From an uncultured Pseudoruegeria sp. (GTDB taxonomy: Bacteria > Pseudomonadota > Alphaproteobacteria > Rhodobacterales > Rhodobacteraceae), in contig CANMJD010000001.1 in assembly GCA_947498155.1 (NCBI GenBank), forward strand, positions 124,001 through 188,000: a DNA stretch of 64,000 nt, in the 5' to 3' direction. Shown here in pieces: positions 32,994-41,177 of this stretch. A program made the translations under genes and the position numbers. The stretch's first letter is position 1, and each line of letters starts with the position of its first letter. The notes below the pieces were generated by a model. The model had not been told where the DNA came from, did no database searches, and saw only the letters and a program-made list of their open reading frames with translations.

Positions 32994-34043
32994 CTATCCG
33001 GCCCGCAGGACCATCCCGAACAAATCTCGTGGATCATCGGGATCAGCCAGCATATCAAGCTGTTCATACAGCCCTGTGTCTTTCAGCTTGTCGCGCACAT
33101 AGCGCAGGGCCGAAAAATCTTCGATGGCAAAGCCGACGCTGTCAAACAGGGTGATTTGCGCCTGCGATTGACGCCCCGCAGCCGCGCCGGTGATCACCTG
33201 CCACAGCTCTGTCACGTTGTGATCTTCAGGCAGTTGCTGGATTTCACCCTCGATCCGCGTTTGCGGGGGGAATTCGACAAAGATATCAGAGCGTAACAGG
33301 ATATCCCGGTGCAATTCGGTCTTTCCTGGGCAATCGCCGCCAATGGCATTGATATGCACGCCGCTGCCAATCATATTATCGGTCAGAATGGTGGCACATT
33401 GCTTGTCGGCGGTACAGGTGGTGATGATCTGAGCCCCTTGCATCGCTTCCTCGGCCGAGGTGCAAGACACAACCTCAATCCCTTGGCCCGCAAGGTTGGC
33501 GGCGCATTTTGCCGTGGCGGCCGGATCGATATCATAAAGGCGGACGGTCTTCAGACCAATTATGGCTTTCATCGCCAAAGTCTGAAACTCCGATTGCGCG
33601 CCATTGCCGATCATTGCCATGGTCCTCGCGCCTTTCGGCGCCAGATGCCGCGCCGCCATGGCCGAAGTTGCCGCTGTGCGCAGGGCGGTCAGAATGGTCA
33701 TTTCCGACAGCAGTACCGGATAGCCAGTGCCGACATCGGCCAAAAGCCCGAAGGCGGTGACGGTTTGCAGCCCGTCTTTGGTGTTCTTGGGGTGGCCGTT
33801 GACATATTTGAACCCGTAAACCTCACCATCCGAAGTGGGCATCAATTCGATGACACCCTCGGCAGAATGCGAAGCCACACGCGGTGTTTTATCAAACAAA
33901 TCCCAACGCTTGAAATCGGCTTCAACATACTCCGCAAGTTCAGCCATAAAGGTTTCGATTCCAATGGCGTGCACCAGTTTCATCATATTGTCGACGCTGA
34001 CAAAGGGCACATAGGCAAGGGCAGAGGGGGATGAATTACTCAT
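32994..34043 (-). CDS. ocd: Ornithine cyclodeaminase
   Basis: Converts ornithine to proline and ammonia with NAD. 349 residues of the ornithine cyclodeaminase/mu-crystallin fold: substrate region ELMPTSDGEVYGFKYVNGHPKNT, catalytic ALRTAATSAMAARHLAP, NAD-binding MAMIGNGAQSEFQTLA and GVHINAIGGDCPGKTELH with the conserved aspartate of the ornithine enzyme. The gene follows arginase on the same strand after 51 bases, so arginine goes to ornithine and then proline. AAGGA precedes the ATG. Confidence 0.92.
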   Translation of the reverse strand: MSNSSPSALAYVPFVSVDNMMKLVHAIGIETFMAELAEYVEADFKRWDLFDKTPRVASHSAEGVIELMPTSDGEVYGFKYVNGHPKNTKDGLQTVTAFGLLADVGTGYPVLLSEMTILTALRTAATSAMAARHLAPKGARTMAMIGNGAQSEFQTLAMKAIIGLKTVRLYDIDPAATAKCAANLAGQGIEVVSCTSAEEAMQGAQIITTCTADKQCATILTDNMIGSGVHINAIGGDCPGKTELHRDILLRSDIFVEFPPQTRIEGEIQQLPEDHNVTELWQVITGAAAGRQSQAQITLFDSVGFAIEDFSALRYVRDKLKDTGLYEQLDMLADPDDPRDLFGMVLRAG

Positions 34044-34094
34044 TAGGCGGGTCCTTATTTAGGGATACAGAGAGAGGACTGATCGAGGTTGGCT

Positions 34095-35021
34095 TTAGAA
34101 GCTGCGTGTCGGGCGATCAAAAACCTTGCGCCCCATTAAAGACGCCGCCAGATCAACCATCAGCTTTGCGGTGCGGCCACGCTCATCCAGAAACGGGTTC
34201 AGCTCTACCAGATCCAGCGAACTGACAACGCCGCTATCATGCAGCATTTCCATCACCAGATGGGCTTCGCGGACCGTCGCGCCACCGGGGACAGTGGTGC
34301 CCACAGCAGGGGCCACGGACGGGTCAAGGAAATCCACGTCCAATGAAACATGTAACATCCCGTTGTCGGCCTTCACCCGCGCCAAGAACGCCGCCAGCGG
34401 TGCGGCGATGCCATGCTCGTCAATGGCGCGCATGTCCACCACCTGCATTGCGCTGGACTGAAGCGCTGCATTTTCAGCCTGATCCACCGAGCGAATGCCA
34501 ATCAAACAGACCTGATCTTCGGGCACAGGGGCCGGCAGGGTTGGGAAACCCTCAAAACCGGCGCGTCCGGTGACATAGCCCAACGGGGTGCCATGCAGAT
34601 TGCCTGAGGTCGTCGTTTCCGGCGTGTGATAATCACTATGGGCATCCAGCCAGAGCACATATTGCGGGCGGTTTTGTTCTGCCGCATGGGCTGCCACACC
34701 GGCCACAGAGCCAAGCGACAGGCTATGATCGCCCCCAAGAAAAATTGGAAAACCGGACCCCATCGCGGCTTTGGCTTCTTTTATAAGGCAGCGCGTCCAG
34801 CCGATCGTTTCTTCTAGATCGATCAGAACCGGATTGCTGTTGGGCATGGGATCAACATGTTCCGCCGTCAGATTACCCAAATCGCGGACCTGATGTCCCA
34901 GCGCCGCCAGAGCATCGCTTAACCCAGCGGTCCGATAGGCGTCCGGCCCCATCAAACAGCCATGCCGTTCTTTCCCACTATCCACCGGCGCGCCGAGCAG
35001 GATACAATTCTTATGACCCAT
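34095..35021 (-). CDS. Arginase
   Basis: Mn-dependent hydrolysis of arginine to ornithine and urea. 308 residues from ATG 35021 (AGGGGG upstream; a TTG ten codons earlier is less likely). The binuclear Mn ligands are in FLGGDHSLSLGS, LWLDAHSDYHT and VSLDVDFLDPSVAPAVGT. The start HKNCILLGAPVDSGKERHG is also family-typical. It forms an arginine-degradation operon with ocd and is divergent from an Lrp/AsnC regulator, sharing an operator region. Confidence 0.93.
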   Translation of the reverse strand: MGHKNCILLGAPVDSGKERHGCLMGPDAYRTAGLSDALAALGHQVRDLGNLTAEHVDPMPNSNPVLIDLEETIGWTRCLIKEAKAAMGSGFPIFLGGDHSLSLGSVAGVAAHAAEQNRPQYVLWLDAHSDYHTPETTTSGNLHGTPLGYVTGRAGFEGFPTLPAPVPEDQVCLIGIRSVDQAENAALQSSAMQVVDMRAIDEHGIAAPLAAFLARVKADNGMLHVSLDVDFLDPSVAPAVGTTVPGGATVREAHLVMEMLHDSGVVSSLDLVELNPFLDERGRTAKLMVDLAASLMGRKVFDRPTRSF

Positions 35022-35087
35022 GAGAGCCCCCTTCAATTCACTTTGATCCAAATATCAATTGCAGAAGGGGTGGATAAAAGCGGACAA

Positions 35088-35117
35088 ATTGGAAATAATG
35101 CGTAGCAGTATTCCAAT
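35088..35117. promoter_or_regulatory. Inverted repeat in the arginase/Lrp divergent promoter
   Basis: ATTGGAA (35088-35094) and TTCCAAT (35111-35117) are a perfect inverted repeat with a 16-base centre, lying 22 bases before the Lrp-type regulator start and 67 bases before the arginase start. It is the obvious candidate operator for that regulator. Confidence 0.55.
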
Positions 35118-35138
35118 ACGTCAGGCACAACTTCCGTT

Positions 35139-35576
35139 ATGGACGATACAGATCGAAAACTGATTGCCGCCCTGCGCCGGGATTCCCGCATGTCCCTGTC
35201 GGATTTGTCGTCTTTGTTGGGGTTGTCGCGCACCACCGTGCGGAACCGGATCGAAAAGCTGGTGGCGGCGGGGGAAATCCTTGGTTTTAGCGTGGTGCTA
35301 AAGGGCGATGTGGCGCAAAGCCCGGTCCGGGGGCTGATGATGCTGGGCATTGAGGGGCGCGGCACAGACCGTATTGTGCGCAGCCTGAATGGTCTACCGG
35401 CGGTTCAGGCCGTGCATACCACCAATGGTAAATGGGATCTCATTGTCGAGATCGGCACTGACACCCTTGAAATGCTGGATGCGGTACTGGGCCAAATCCG
35501 GCGGTTTGACGGGGTGAGCCAGTCGGAAACCAACCTGTTGCTGGCGACCCGTAAATCCGCGGGCCTGCGCCCTTAG
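35139..35576 (+). CDS. Lrp/AsnC-family regulator of the arginase operon
   Basis: 145 residues. The N-terminal helix-turn-helix is DDTDRKLIAALRRDSRMSLSDLSSLLGLSRTTVRNRIEKLVAAG, and the C-terminal RAM effector domain has LPAVQAVHTTNGKWDLIVEI. Divergent from arginase, it is the probable arginine- or ornithine-responsive regulator (inferred from position). The 3' end overlaps dsbB, which converges, by four bases. Confidence 0.9.
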   Translation: MDDTDRKLIAALRRDSRMSLSDLSSLLGLSRTTVRNRIEKLVAAGEILGFSVVLKGDVAQSPVRGLMMLGIEGRGTDRIVRSLNGLPAVQAVHTTNGKWDLIVEIGTDTLEMLDAVLGQIRRFDGVSQSETNLLLATRKSAGLRP

Positions 35577-36034
35577 GTCTTGCGATAGGCGGCAATCCAG
35601 ATTGCGCAAAGGGCAAAGGCAAAAACCGCATTCCAGGACGCCATCGAAAGCCCAAAGAGAGACCAGGCGACCTCATCACACATTACGATATTGGCGGTGC
35701 CTGCCGTCGACAGCAAATCACTGCCAGATAATCCACCCAATCCTTCACCGCCACCAGTACATGACGACGGACCTTCCCAAAATCCGCGTTCCACGCCGGA
35801 ATGATAGACACCAATGGCGCCAGTCACAAAGGCGGAGAGCGCGCCCAAAAGGATCAGCACTCTTGCGCCTAAGGCGGCAAAGGCCAGACCCGCCAGCACC
35901 GCAACCCCATGGGGCCAACGCTGCCAGATACACATCTTACAGGGCGCATAGCCAAGGGCCTGAAATCCCCAAGCCCCAAGCAACAGCGCTAAGGAACCGG
36001 CGGCCGCCAGAATAACCAGTTGTTTCGATGTCAT
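35573..36034 (-). CDS. dsbB: Disulfide bond formation protein B
   Basis: Inner-membrane oxidase that re-oxidises DsbA with quinone. 153 residues, four hydrophobic spans. First cysteine pair CKMC (YAPCKMCIWQRWPHG), second pair in the periplasmic loop: SSCTGGG and IVMCDEV. All four cysteines are present. The stop of the YqaA-type gene overlaps its start by four bases. Confidence 0.93.
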   Translation of the reverse strand: MTSKQLVILAAAGSLALLLGAWGFQALGYAPCKMCIWQRWPHGVAVLAGLAFAALGARVLILLGALSAFVTGAIGVYHSGVERGFWEGPSSCTGGGEGLGGLSGSDLLSTAGTANIVMCDEVAWSLFGLSMASWNAVFAFALCAIWIAAYRKT

Positions 36035-36609
36035 AGGTATTTCACTCCGTAAAACCCGGCAATGAGCAGCACAATAAAGGCGATGAAAACCAGATTAAGC
36101 CGCCGCTCGATAAAGTCGCGGATCGGATCGCCAAATTTCCACAGCAATGCGGCCACCAGAAAAAAGCGGATCGCGCGGGCAATAATGCTTGAGACGATAA
36201 AGACCGGTAGTGACAGCCCTGTCGAGCCCGACAGGATCGTAATGACTTTAAAGGGGAAGGGCGTCACCCCGGCGATCAGCACCGCCCACGGGCCATAGTC
36301 ATTATAACGGGCGGCAAAATCGTCAAACAGGATGTCCTTACCGTAGAAGGCCAGTACCGGCTGGCCGACAGAGTCAAACAGGAACGCGCCGATGAAATAG
36401 CCGAACAACCCGCCCAGCACAGAGCCGACCAGCGCAATGGCGGCAATGAGCCAAGCCTGTCGGGGGCGGGCTAGGATCATCGGGATCATCAGCACATCAG
36501 GGGGAATTGGAAAAAACGAGCTTTCCACAAAGGCAACGATCCCCAAAGCCCAGAGGGCATGACGCGATTGCGCCAGCGAAATCGTCCAGTCATACAGCCG
36601 TTTGATCAT
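36031..36609 (-). CDS. YqaA-type DedA-superfamily membrane protein
   Basis: 192 residues with four or five hydrophobic spans. The start MIKRLYDWTISLAQSRHALWALGIVAFVESSFFPIPPDVLM is the hallmark of YqaA/DedA proteins (FxxPxPPD). GVTPFPFKVITILSG with GxxPxPxK is the second reentrant motif. Inferred membrane-lipid translocation role. Overlaps dsbB, so probably co-transcribed. Confidence 0.88.
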   Translation of the reverse strand: MIKRLYDWTISLAQSRHALWALGIVAFVESSFFPIPPDVLMIPMILARPRQAWLIAAIALVGSVLGGLFGYFIGAFLFDSVGQPVLAFYGKDILFDDFAARYNDYGPWAVLIAGVTPFPFKVITILSGSTGLSLPVFIVSSIIARAIRFFLVAALLWKFGDPIRDFIERRLNLVFIAFIVLLIAGFYGVKYL

Positions 36610-36756
36610 CGGTTCGCCTGTGCTCTTGTTTTTAGTTTATCGACCATGGGCTTGGCCAAAGGTCAAGCGCCAAGCACGAATTGTAAGATTGAGCACAGAA
36701 ATGAGCGTTTTTCGGCTGGACCTCGGTAAAACAGACCGCTAATGAAGCGCTCAGGA

Positions 36757-36842
36757 GCCCGAGTGGCGGAATGGTAGACGCAGGGGATTCAAAATCCCCC
36801 GTCCTAACGGACGTGCCGGTTCGAGTCCGGCCTCGGGTACCA
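36757..36842 (+). tRNA. tRNA-Leu (anticodon CAA), left end of the island
   Basis: A class II tRNA of 86 bases with long variable arm (CCGTCCTAACGGAC). The acceptor GCCCGAG pairs with CTCGGGT, followed by A and encoded CCA. The anticodon loop TTCAAAA gives CAA. Its 3' 52 bases are repeated at 54388-54439. Confidence 0.97.
36791..36842 (+). repeat. Island attachment site attL (3' end of tRNA-Leu)
   Basis: The last 52 bases of the intact tRNA-Leu gene. The same 52 bases, with one change (A36824 becomes G54421), occur as a direct repeat at 54388. Direct duplication of a tRNA 3' end is the classic footprint of a tyrosine-recombinase island. Confidence 0.9.
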
Positions 36843-36923
36843 ATAAAAACAGGGGCATTAGCCCTGTGTTCTTTACTTGGTTAAAATCGGGCTCCTTCAT
36901 ACCCCCACAGATCACTCCCACTT

Positions 36924-37190
36924 TCATATTCTGTTCGTATTCCGTTCAGCGGCGTTTTTGCTCATGGTTTTGCGATTCGCCTTCTGTCGGTAATAGACCG
37001 CCATCTCTAGCGACTTGTTGGTGACGGCTTGGATTTCGGCATCGGTGCATCCGGCCTCGGCCAGTCGCGTGATGGCCAGCTTGCGCAGGCCGTGCAGCAC
37101 GAATGGTTTGGCCTTGGAGCCCAATCCTTTGCGCCAGAACGCGAATTGTTTTTGTAGATATGTACGGACTCTCGGGACACTTCCTGTAAA
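36924..37190 (-). pseudogene. Tyrosine integrase, C-terminal remnant
   Basis: The frame is open from 37190 to the stop at 36924 and reads the C-terminal catalytic part of a phage-type integrase: PFVLHGLRKLAITRLAEAG holds the HxxR box and LEMAVYYRQ the tyrosine nucleophile region. The N-terminal arm-binding and core domains are missing. Upstream the frame stops exactly where a transposase-like end begins (37185-37193). So an intact integrase was cut by an insertion followed by deletion. Confidence 0.75.
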
Positions 37191-37275
37191 TTACCCAATT
37201 TTGGGTGAAGGAAGTTTTTATGACGAACGAAGAACGTGACATTCAACGCAAGTTGAGAGTGCTCCAGCATGCTGA
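37185..37275 (+). mobile_element. Remnant of a transposase 5' end (IS481-like)
   Basis: Starts TGTAAATTACCCAATTTTGG and contains a perfect inverted repeat ACCCAA-TT-TTGGGT inside a wider CTTCC/GGAAG frame (37180-37214), as expected for an IS tip. ATG at 37220 opens MTNEERDIQRKLRVLQHAEK, resembling the helix-turn-helix start of IS481-type transposases. The similarity ends at about 37275, where acetyltransferase sequence begins in another frame. Confidence 0.55.
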
Positions 37276-37755
37276 GAAGATCACGCGCCATTCGCGGCGA
37301 TGTGCGGCGACCCTGTCGTCATGCAGTATATCGGCAACGGCTCAACTCGAACTGCCGAGCAGGCGTCGCGAGCAATCGCGTCGTTTGAAAATGAGTGGGA
37401 TGAAAGAGGCTTCGGTTTGTTCGCGGTTGAGTCGAAGCAAACGGGCTCCTTGATAGGCTTTACAGGATTGTCTTGGCCCGACTTTTTGCCAGACATACTA
37501 CCTTCCGTCGAAATCGGTTGGAGGTTTTCGAAGTCGAGTTGGGGGAGGCGCTACGCAAGTGAAGCCGCTACGGCCGCGCTATCGCATGGTGTTACTGAAC
37601 TGGGCATCATGGACATTGTGAGCATTTATCAAGTCGAGAACAGAGCTTCTGCACGCATGATGCAGAAGCTCGGTATGGTCTTCGACCAAAAGACCGTTGA
37701 CCCAACCTGCGAACGTGAGATCGAGGTCTACCGACTTCCTCGGCAACGTCCCTAG
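37276..37755 (+). pseudogene. GNAT acetyltransferase, 5'-truncated
   Basis: RimJ/RimL-like N-acetyltransferase lacking its first 10-15 residues. The reading frame is open only from 37276 (EDHAPFAAMCGDPVVMQYIG), because a TGA stop lies directly before at 37273. An internal ATG at 37300 could give a 151-residue product. The acetyl-CoA site SSWGRRYASEAATAAL and the C-terminal QVENRASARMMQKLGMVF are present. The 5' end is joined to the transposase remnant. Whether the shortened form folds is unknown. Confidence 0.7.
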
Positions 37756-37802
37756 AGGGCTCACAACAGCCCTTCTCTGCAAGTTATCCGAATGTCAGCT
37801 AA

Positions 37803-37854
37803 GGGCCGTTCGCGTCGGTCGACACTTCGGGCGGGCACCAGACATTCGCTGCGC
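37803..37854 (-). repeat. 52-bp inverted repeat, left copy
   Basis: Matches 46546-46597 on the opposite strand at 50 of 52 bases. It flanks, with that copy, the 8.7-kb block carrying the ABC-transporter and stress modules. The gap 37756-37968 contains no other gene that I can support. Confidence 0.8.
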
Positions 37855-37968
37855 TTTGAACGGATGGCTGTTAGGCGGCTCTTCCGCATGTATGCAGCCC
37901 ATATTCAAAGTCGCAAAGGGGGCGATCTTTCGTTTAGACGGCATCGCATTTTGTCCCATAAAGTTAGA

Positions 37969-38793
37969 CTATCTGGCCATTGTCAGCTGATCCCAGTCTG
38001 CATAGTCGGGTGAGCCTTCACCACGGACTTCACCGGTGTAGCCATACTCGACCATATGCACCATTGTGCTGTTATCGGAGGCAAAAATGACGCTGTAGCT
38101 TTCTGTCAAATCCGCAGCAGACAGCATGTTGCTTGCTGAGAAATCAGGCCAACCTGCATGGTTTGTGCCACGTGGCGCTGAAAACGGGATACCGTGGAAG
38201 GATCCAGACAGGTGCATATGGCAGTGACCGTGGAAGATATGGCGAATGTTTTGTGCGTGTGGCGCGACGGTTGCCCCAAAGCGATCCGCGTCCAGCAACA
38301 TGATCTTATCCATAGGCATGACTTCGACCGGCACAGGATTATGATGCATGAAAATCCAGATAGGTCCGTCTAATGCCTCTAGCTGTTCAGACAACCATGC
38401 TGCACGCCGTTCACAAAAGTGACCTGCGTGGGATTCTGGTCCCCAAGTATCGAGCAAAATAGCGTGCCCAAGGGACATCGGAACAACTTTCTGCACAAAA
38501 CCATCTGCGCCTTCTGCGCTTGGGAACACGTCCAAAAAGGCCTGCCGGTCATCATGATTGCCGATACATAAGTGGACAGGCATTTCGACCTCGGAAATCA
38601 AAGCCTGCAAACGCTCGTAATCCGCAGTCTCACCCCAATCCGACAGATCGCCAGTGATGATCATCGCCTCGGCATCTGGATGATGGGTGATGGCGTGGTC
38701 CAACGCACGTTTGAAGTTCGCATTAGGGTCGCGGCCCCCAATGGTCTTGCCAAGCGCAGTCAGGTGGATATCGGTGATTTGCAAAAGCTTCAT
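37969..38793 (-). CDS. Calcineurin-like metallophosphodiesterase (GpdQ/CpdA type)
   Basis: 274 residues from ATG 38793 (AAGGA upstream). The dinuclear metal motifs are complete: DIH in LLQITDIHLTA, GDLSDWG, GNHDD, MHHNP and GHCHMH. Class III cyclic-nucleotide phosphodiesterase / glycerophosphodiesterase GpdQ family; no signal peptide, so cytoplasmic. It is the last gene of the ABC-transporter operon, which suggests it hydrolyses an imported phosphodiester such as a glycerophosphodiester (inference from context). Confidence 0.87.
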   Translation of the reverse strand: MKLLQITDIHLTALGKTIGGRDPNANFKRALDHAITHHPDAEAMIITGDLSDWGETADYERLQALISEVEMPVHLCIGNHDDRQAFLDVFPSAEGADGFVQKVVPMSLGHAILLDTWGPESHAGHFCERRAAWLSEQLEALDGPIWIFMHHNPVPVEVMPMDKIMLLDADRFGATVAPHAQNIRHIFHGHCHMHLSGSFHGIPFSAPRGTNHAGWPDFSASNMLSAADLTESYSVIFASDNSTMVHMVEYGYTGEVRGEGSPDYADWDQLTMAR

Positions 38794-38847
38794 ATTCAAT
38801 TCCTTAGAAAATGCGGTCACCGAAGCTGCCGATGACCGCCTATTGGT

Positions 38848-40101
38848 TTAGTCGAGAAGGTCTTGCACTTCTTCCGAGAGCTGCTCTTGCAATTCACTCA
38901 TGTCGTCGAACTCACGCGTTACGATGCCTTCCAAGCCGTCATAGATAACTTGTGTGGCAGCCAAACCGTTGTCGCCAGGGTAGGCCTGCCAGTCGCGCAG
39001 CAATGGCAATTGGCGCACAGCTGTCGCTTTGGCTGGGTTTTCTGCGTAGAAATCTTTGAGGATGATGTCATTGGCCGCTTGGTTGGGTGGCATGTAGCCG
39101 GTTGTGCGAGCCACGTCGGCAGCGCCTTCACCAGATGTGATAAACTTGAGCCATTCCCAAGCCGCAGCCTGAACCGCAGGATCTTCAGACGTAGAGGTCA
39201 ACATCGCAGCGTTGCCGCCCGCTGGCAGACCCATTGGACCTGAGGCAGCAATGCCAGGGAATTCATGCGTGACCAAAGTGAAATCACCCATAGAGCGTTC
39301 CACAGCGCCCACAGCAGAGGTGGACCAGAACATCATGCCAATTTCGCCTGCAGAGAAAGACGACAAAGCCGCTTTCCATTCGATATTTTGCATGTCGCAG
39401 CCGTCAAACAGCGCCTTCATGGTCTCAAGAGCTTTGAGGCCTTCAGGGCTGTCGAGGTTGAAATCATTACCGATGACGGTTGGCGTGTCTTGTGACCACA
39501 TCAACGCCTGCAAGAACCAGTTGCCCGTGATGTTCCAGCCCCAGAACATCGGGTTGTCGACGCCAGCTTCTGTGAGTTTTTGACAGGTGCCGATGACCTC
39601 GTCCCATGTTTTGGGCAGCTGGTCTTCGGATGTAATACCCGCTTTGGCCATCACTTCCATGTTGTAGTACCCAACAGGCAAAGAGATCGAGAACGGCAGG
39701 CCGTAGACGGCGTCGTCGAATGTGCCCAGATCGAGCATCGCTTTGTGGTAGCCCTCTTTAGCGAAATCGGCCTCATCGGCGATGAAAGGCTCAAGCGATT
39801 TCGCGATGCCTTTATCGACAAGGATAGCTTGGCGGTTGAGGCCCTGCATGGTCACGTCAGGCAATTCGTTTGCCACAGCTTCGCGCAGGATCGTGTTATT
39901 CGCGTCTTCGTAGTTTTCATAAGTCGCGCGGAATTTTACTTCGATGTCGGGGTGCGCCTCATAGAATTTCGGCAAGATGTTCTCATAGGTCACATCAAAC
40001 AAATGGCTGTAGGGGTAGGCGAATTCGATTGTCACTTTGTCCTCGGCCATGGCCGATCCGGCGCAAAGTACAAGCGCTATTGCAGTTGTTAGTTTTTGCA
40101 T
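38848..40101 (-). CDS. ABC transporter substrate-binding protein (UgpB-like)
   Basis: 417 residues with a Sec signal (TTAIALVLCAGSAMA, cleaved before EDKVT), exported to the periplasm. Family 1 solute-binding protein; the segment TIEFAYPYSHLFDVTYENILPKF and the long hinge with MPPNQAANDI resemble sugar/glycerol-phosphate binders. With the two permeases, the ATPase and the phosphodiesterase the likely substrate is a glycerol-phosphate or phosphodiester compound (inference). It lies 183 bases after the second permease. Confidence 0.88.
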   Translation of the reverse strand: MQKLTTAIALVLCAGSAMAEDKVTIEFAYPYSHLFDVTYENILPKFYEAHPDIEVKFRATYENYEDANNTILREAVANELPDVTMQGLNRQAILVDKGIAKSLEPFIADEADFAKEGYHKAMLDLGTFDDAVYGLPFSISLPVGYYNMEVMAKAGITSEDQLPKTWDEVIGTCQKLTEAGVDNPMFWGWNITGNWFLQALMWSQDTPTVIGNDFNLDSPEGLKALETMKALFDGCDMQNIEWKAALSSFSAGEIGMMFWSTSAVGAVERSMGDFTLVTHEFPGIAASGPMGLPAGGNAAMLTSTSEDPAVQAAAWEWLKFITSGEGAADVARTTGYMPPNQAANDIILKDFYAENPAKATAVRQLPLLRDWQAYPGDNGLAATQVIYDGLEGIVTREFDDMSELQEQLSEEVQDLLD

Positions 40102-40184
40102 TACTTTATCTCCAGTTGCCTTGGGTCCGGTTGGTTTGGCGATTGGTTGGACCCTGTTTTTCCCGTTTGGGAATTCGGTTGCTT

Positions 40185-40265
40185 GGGCGTCTCTGAAAAC
40201 GGGACGCCCGCTTTATATTTGCCCTACCGCTTCGCTACTTGAGGGCTTCATATTTGCCCTACCGC
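40185..40265 (-). promoter_or_regulatory. Intercistronic hairpin and 15-bp direct repeats
   Basis: GGGCGTC (40185-40191) pairs with GACGCCC (40203-40209). TATTTGCCCTACCGC occurs at 40216 and 40251. They lie between the permease and the binding-protein gene, where RNA stabilisation or attenuation often raises binding-protein yield. Confidence 0.4.
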
Positions 40266-40283
40266 GTTGCGTCTGGCGGGCCG

Positions 40284-41177
40284 TTACTTCATGCCTGACA
40301 GCGTGATCCCCTCGATGAAGCGGCGTTGCGCCAGCATGAATGCGATGATCAGCGGCATGACGATGACCACAGCAGAGGCCATCATGGGGCCAAAGTTGCT
40401 GCCATCCGCATCGCCTTTGAACTCACGCAAGCCCAAAGGCGGGGTGAACAAATCGCGGTTGCCGGTGATCACGATGCGGGGCCAGAAATAGTCATTCCAA
40501 TGCGACACGACGCTAAAGATCGCAAAGGCCATCAGCGCCGGAATGGCAGTGGGCAGCATGACTTTCCAAATGATGGAAAACTCGGTCATCCCATCCATGC
40601 GCGCCGCATCGATCAAATCATCGGGCACGGTCATGAAAAACTGCCGCATCAAAAAGATGCCAAAGACAGAGATCGTCCAAGGGATCACAAGGGCTGCATA
40701 AGTGTTGGTCAGGCCCAGTTTCGCTAGCATAATATAGAGCGGCAGCGCGATGGCATGCACAGGGATCAGCAGACAAAACAGCACCAGCGCAAAGACAGCA
40801 TCGCGGCCCCAGAACTTCATCTTGGCCAGCGCATAGGCACAGGGCAAAGCGACAATCACCTGAATGACAAAGATCGCGCCCGTGACCACAAACCCGTTTA
40901 TCAAATACCGTAGCAGCGGCGCTTTGCTAAAGGCTGTGGTGTAATTGTAGATCCATGGCGTGACCATGCAATCCGCGTCAGCCCGACCGCGTGCCACACA
41001 ATACTCATCAAGAAACAGCTCTTGCGCGCCAAAAAATCCGCCAGTGTTGGTCATGATTTCATGCGGGCTTTTGAAACTGTAAGTCAGCATCACATAGAAA
41101 GGCAGAAGAACAACAATGGCCCCTAAAATCAGGATCACATGCTTGATCGTCTCAGTGGTGGAAAAGCGATTAAGCAT
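40284..41177 (-). CDS. ABC transporter permease (UgpE-like)
   Basis: 297 residues, inner membrane, six predicted helices. The EAA loop region is DAARMDGMTEFSIIWKVMLPTAIPAL, and the family start LNRFSTTETIKHVILILGAIVVLLPF. The ATG at 41177 has GGAG upstream and overlaps the stop of the first permease; the TTG six codons earlier is less likely. A loop with DEYCVARGRADADCMVTP carries two cysteines in the periplasmic part. Confidence 0.92.
   Translation of the reverse strand: MLNRFSTTETIKHVILILGAIVVLLPFYVMLTYSFKSPHEIMTNTGGFFGAQELFLDEYCVARGRADADCMVTPWIYNYTTAFSKAPLLRYLINGFVVTGAIFVIQVIVALPCAYALAKMKFWGRDAVFALVLFCLLIPVHAIALPLYIMLAKLGLTNTYAALVIPWTISVFGIFLMRQFFMTVPDDLIDAARMDGMTEFSIIWKVMLPTAIPALMAFAIFSVVSHWNDYFWPRIVITGNRDLFTPPLGLREFKGDADGSNFGPMMASAVVIVMPLIIAFMLAQRRFIEGITLSGMK

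Noticed and set aside
40216-40265. CRISPR-like repeat
   Set aside because: Only two copies of a 15-bp word 35 bases apart, inside an intercistronic gap; no array.
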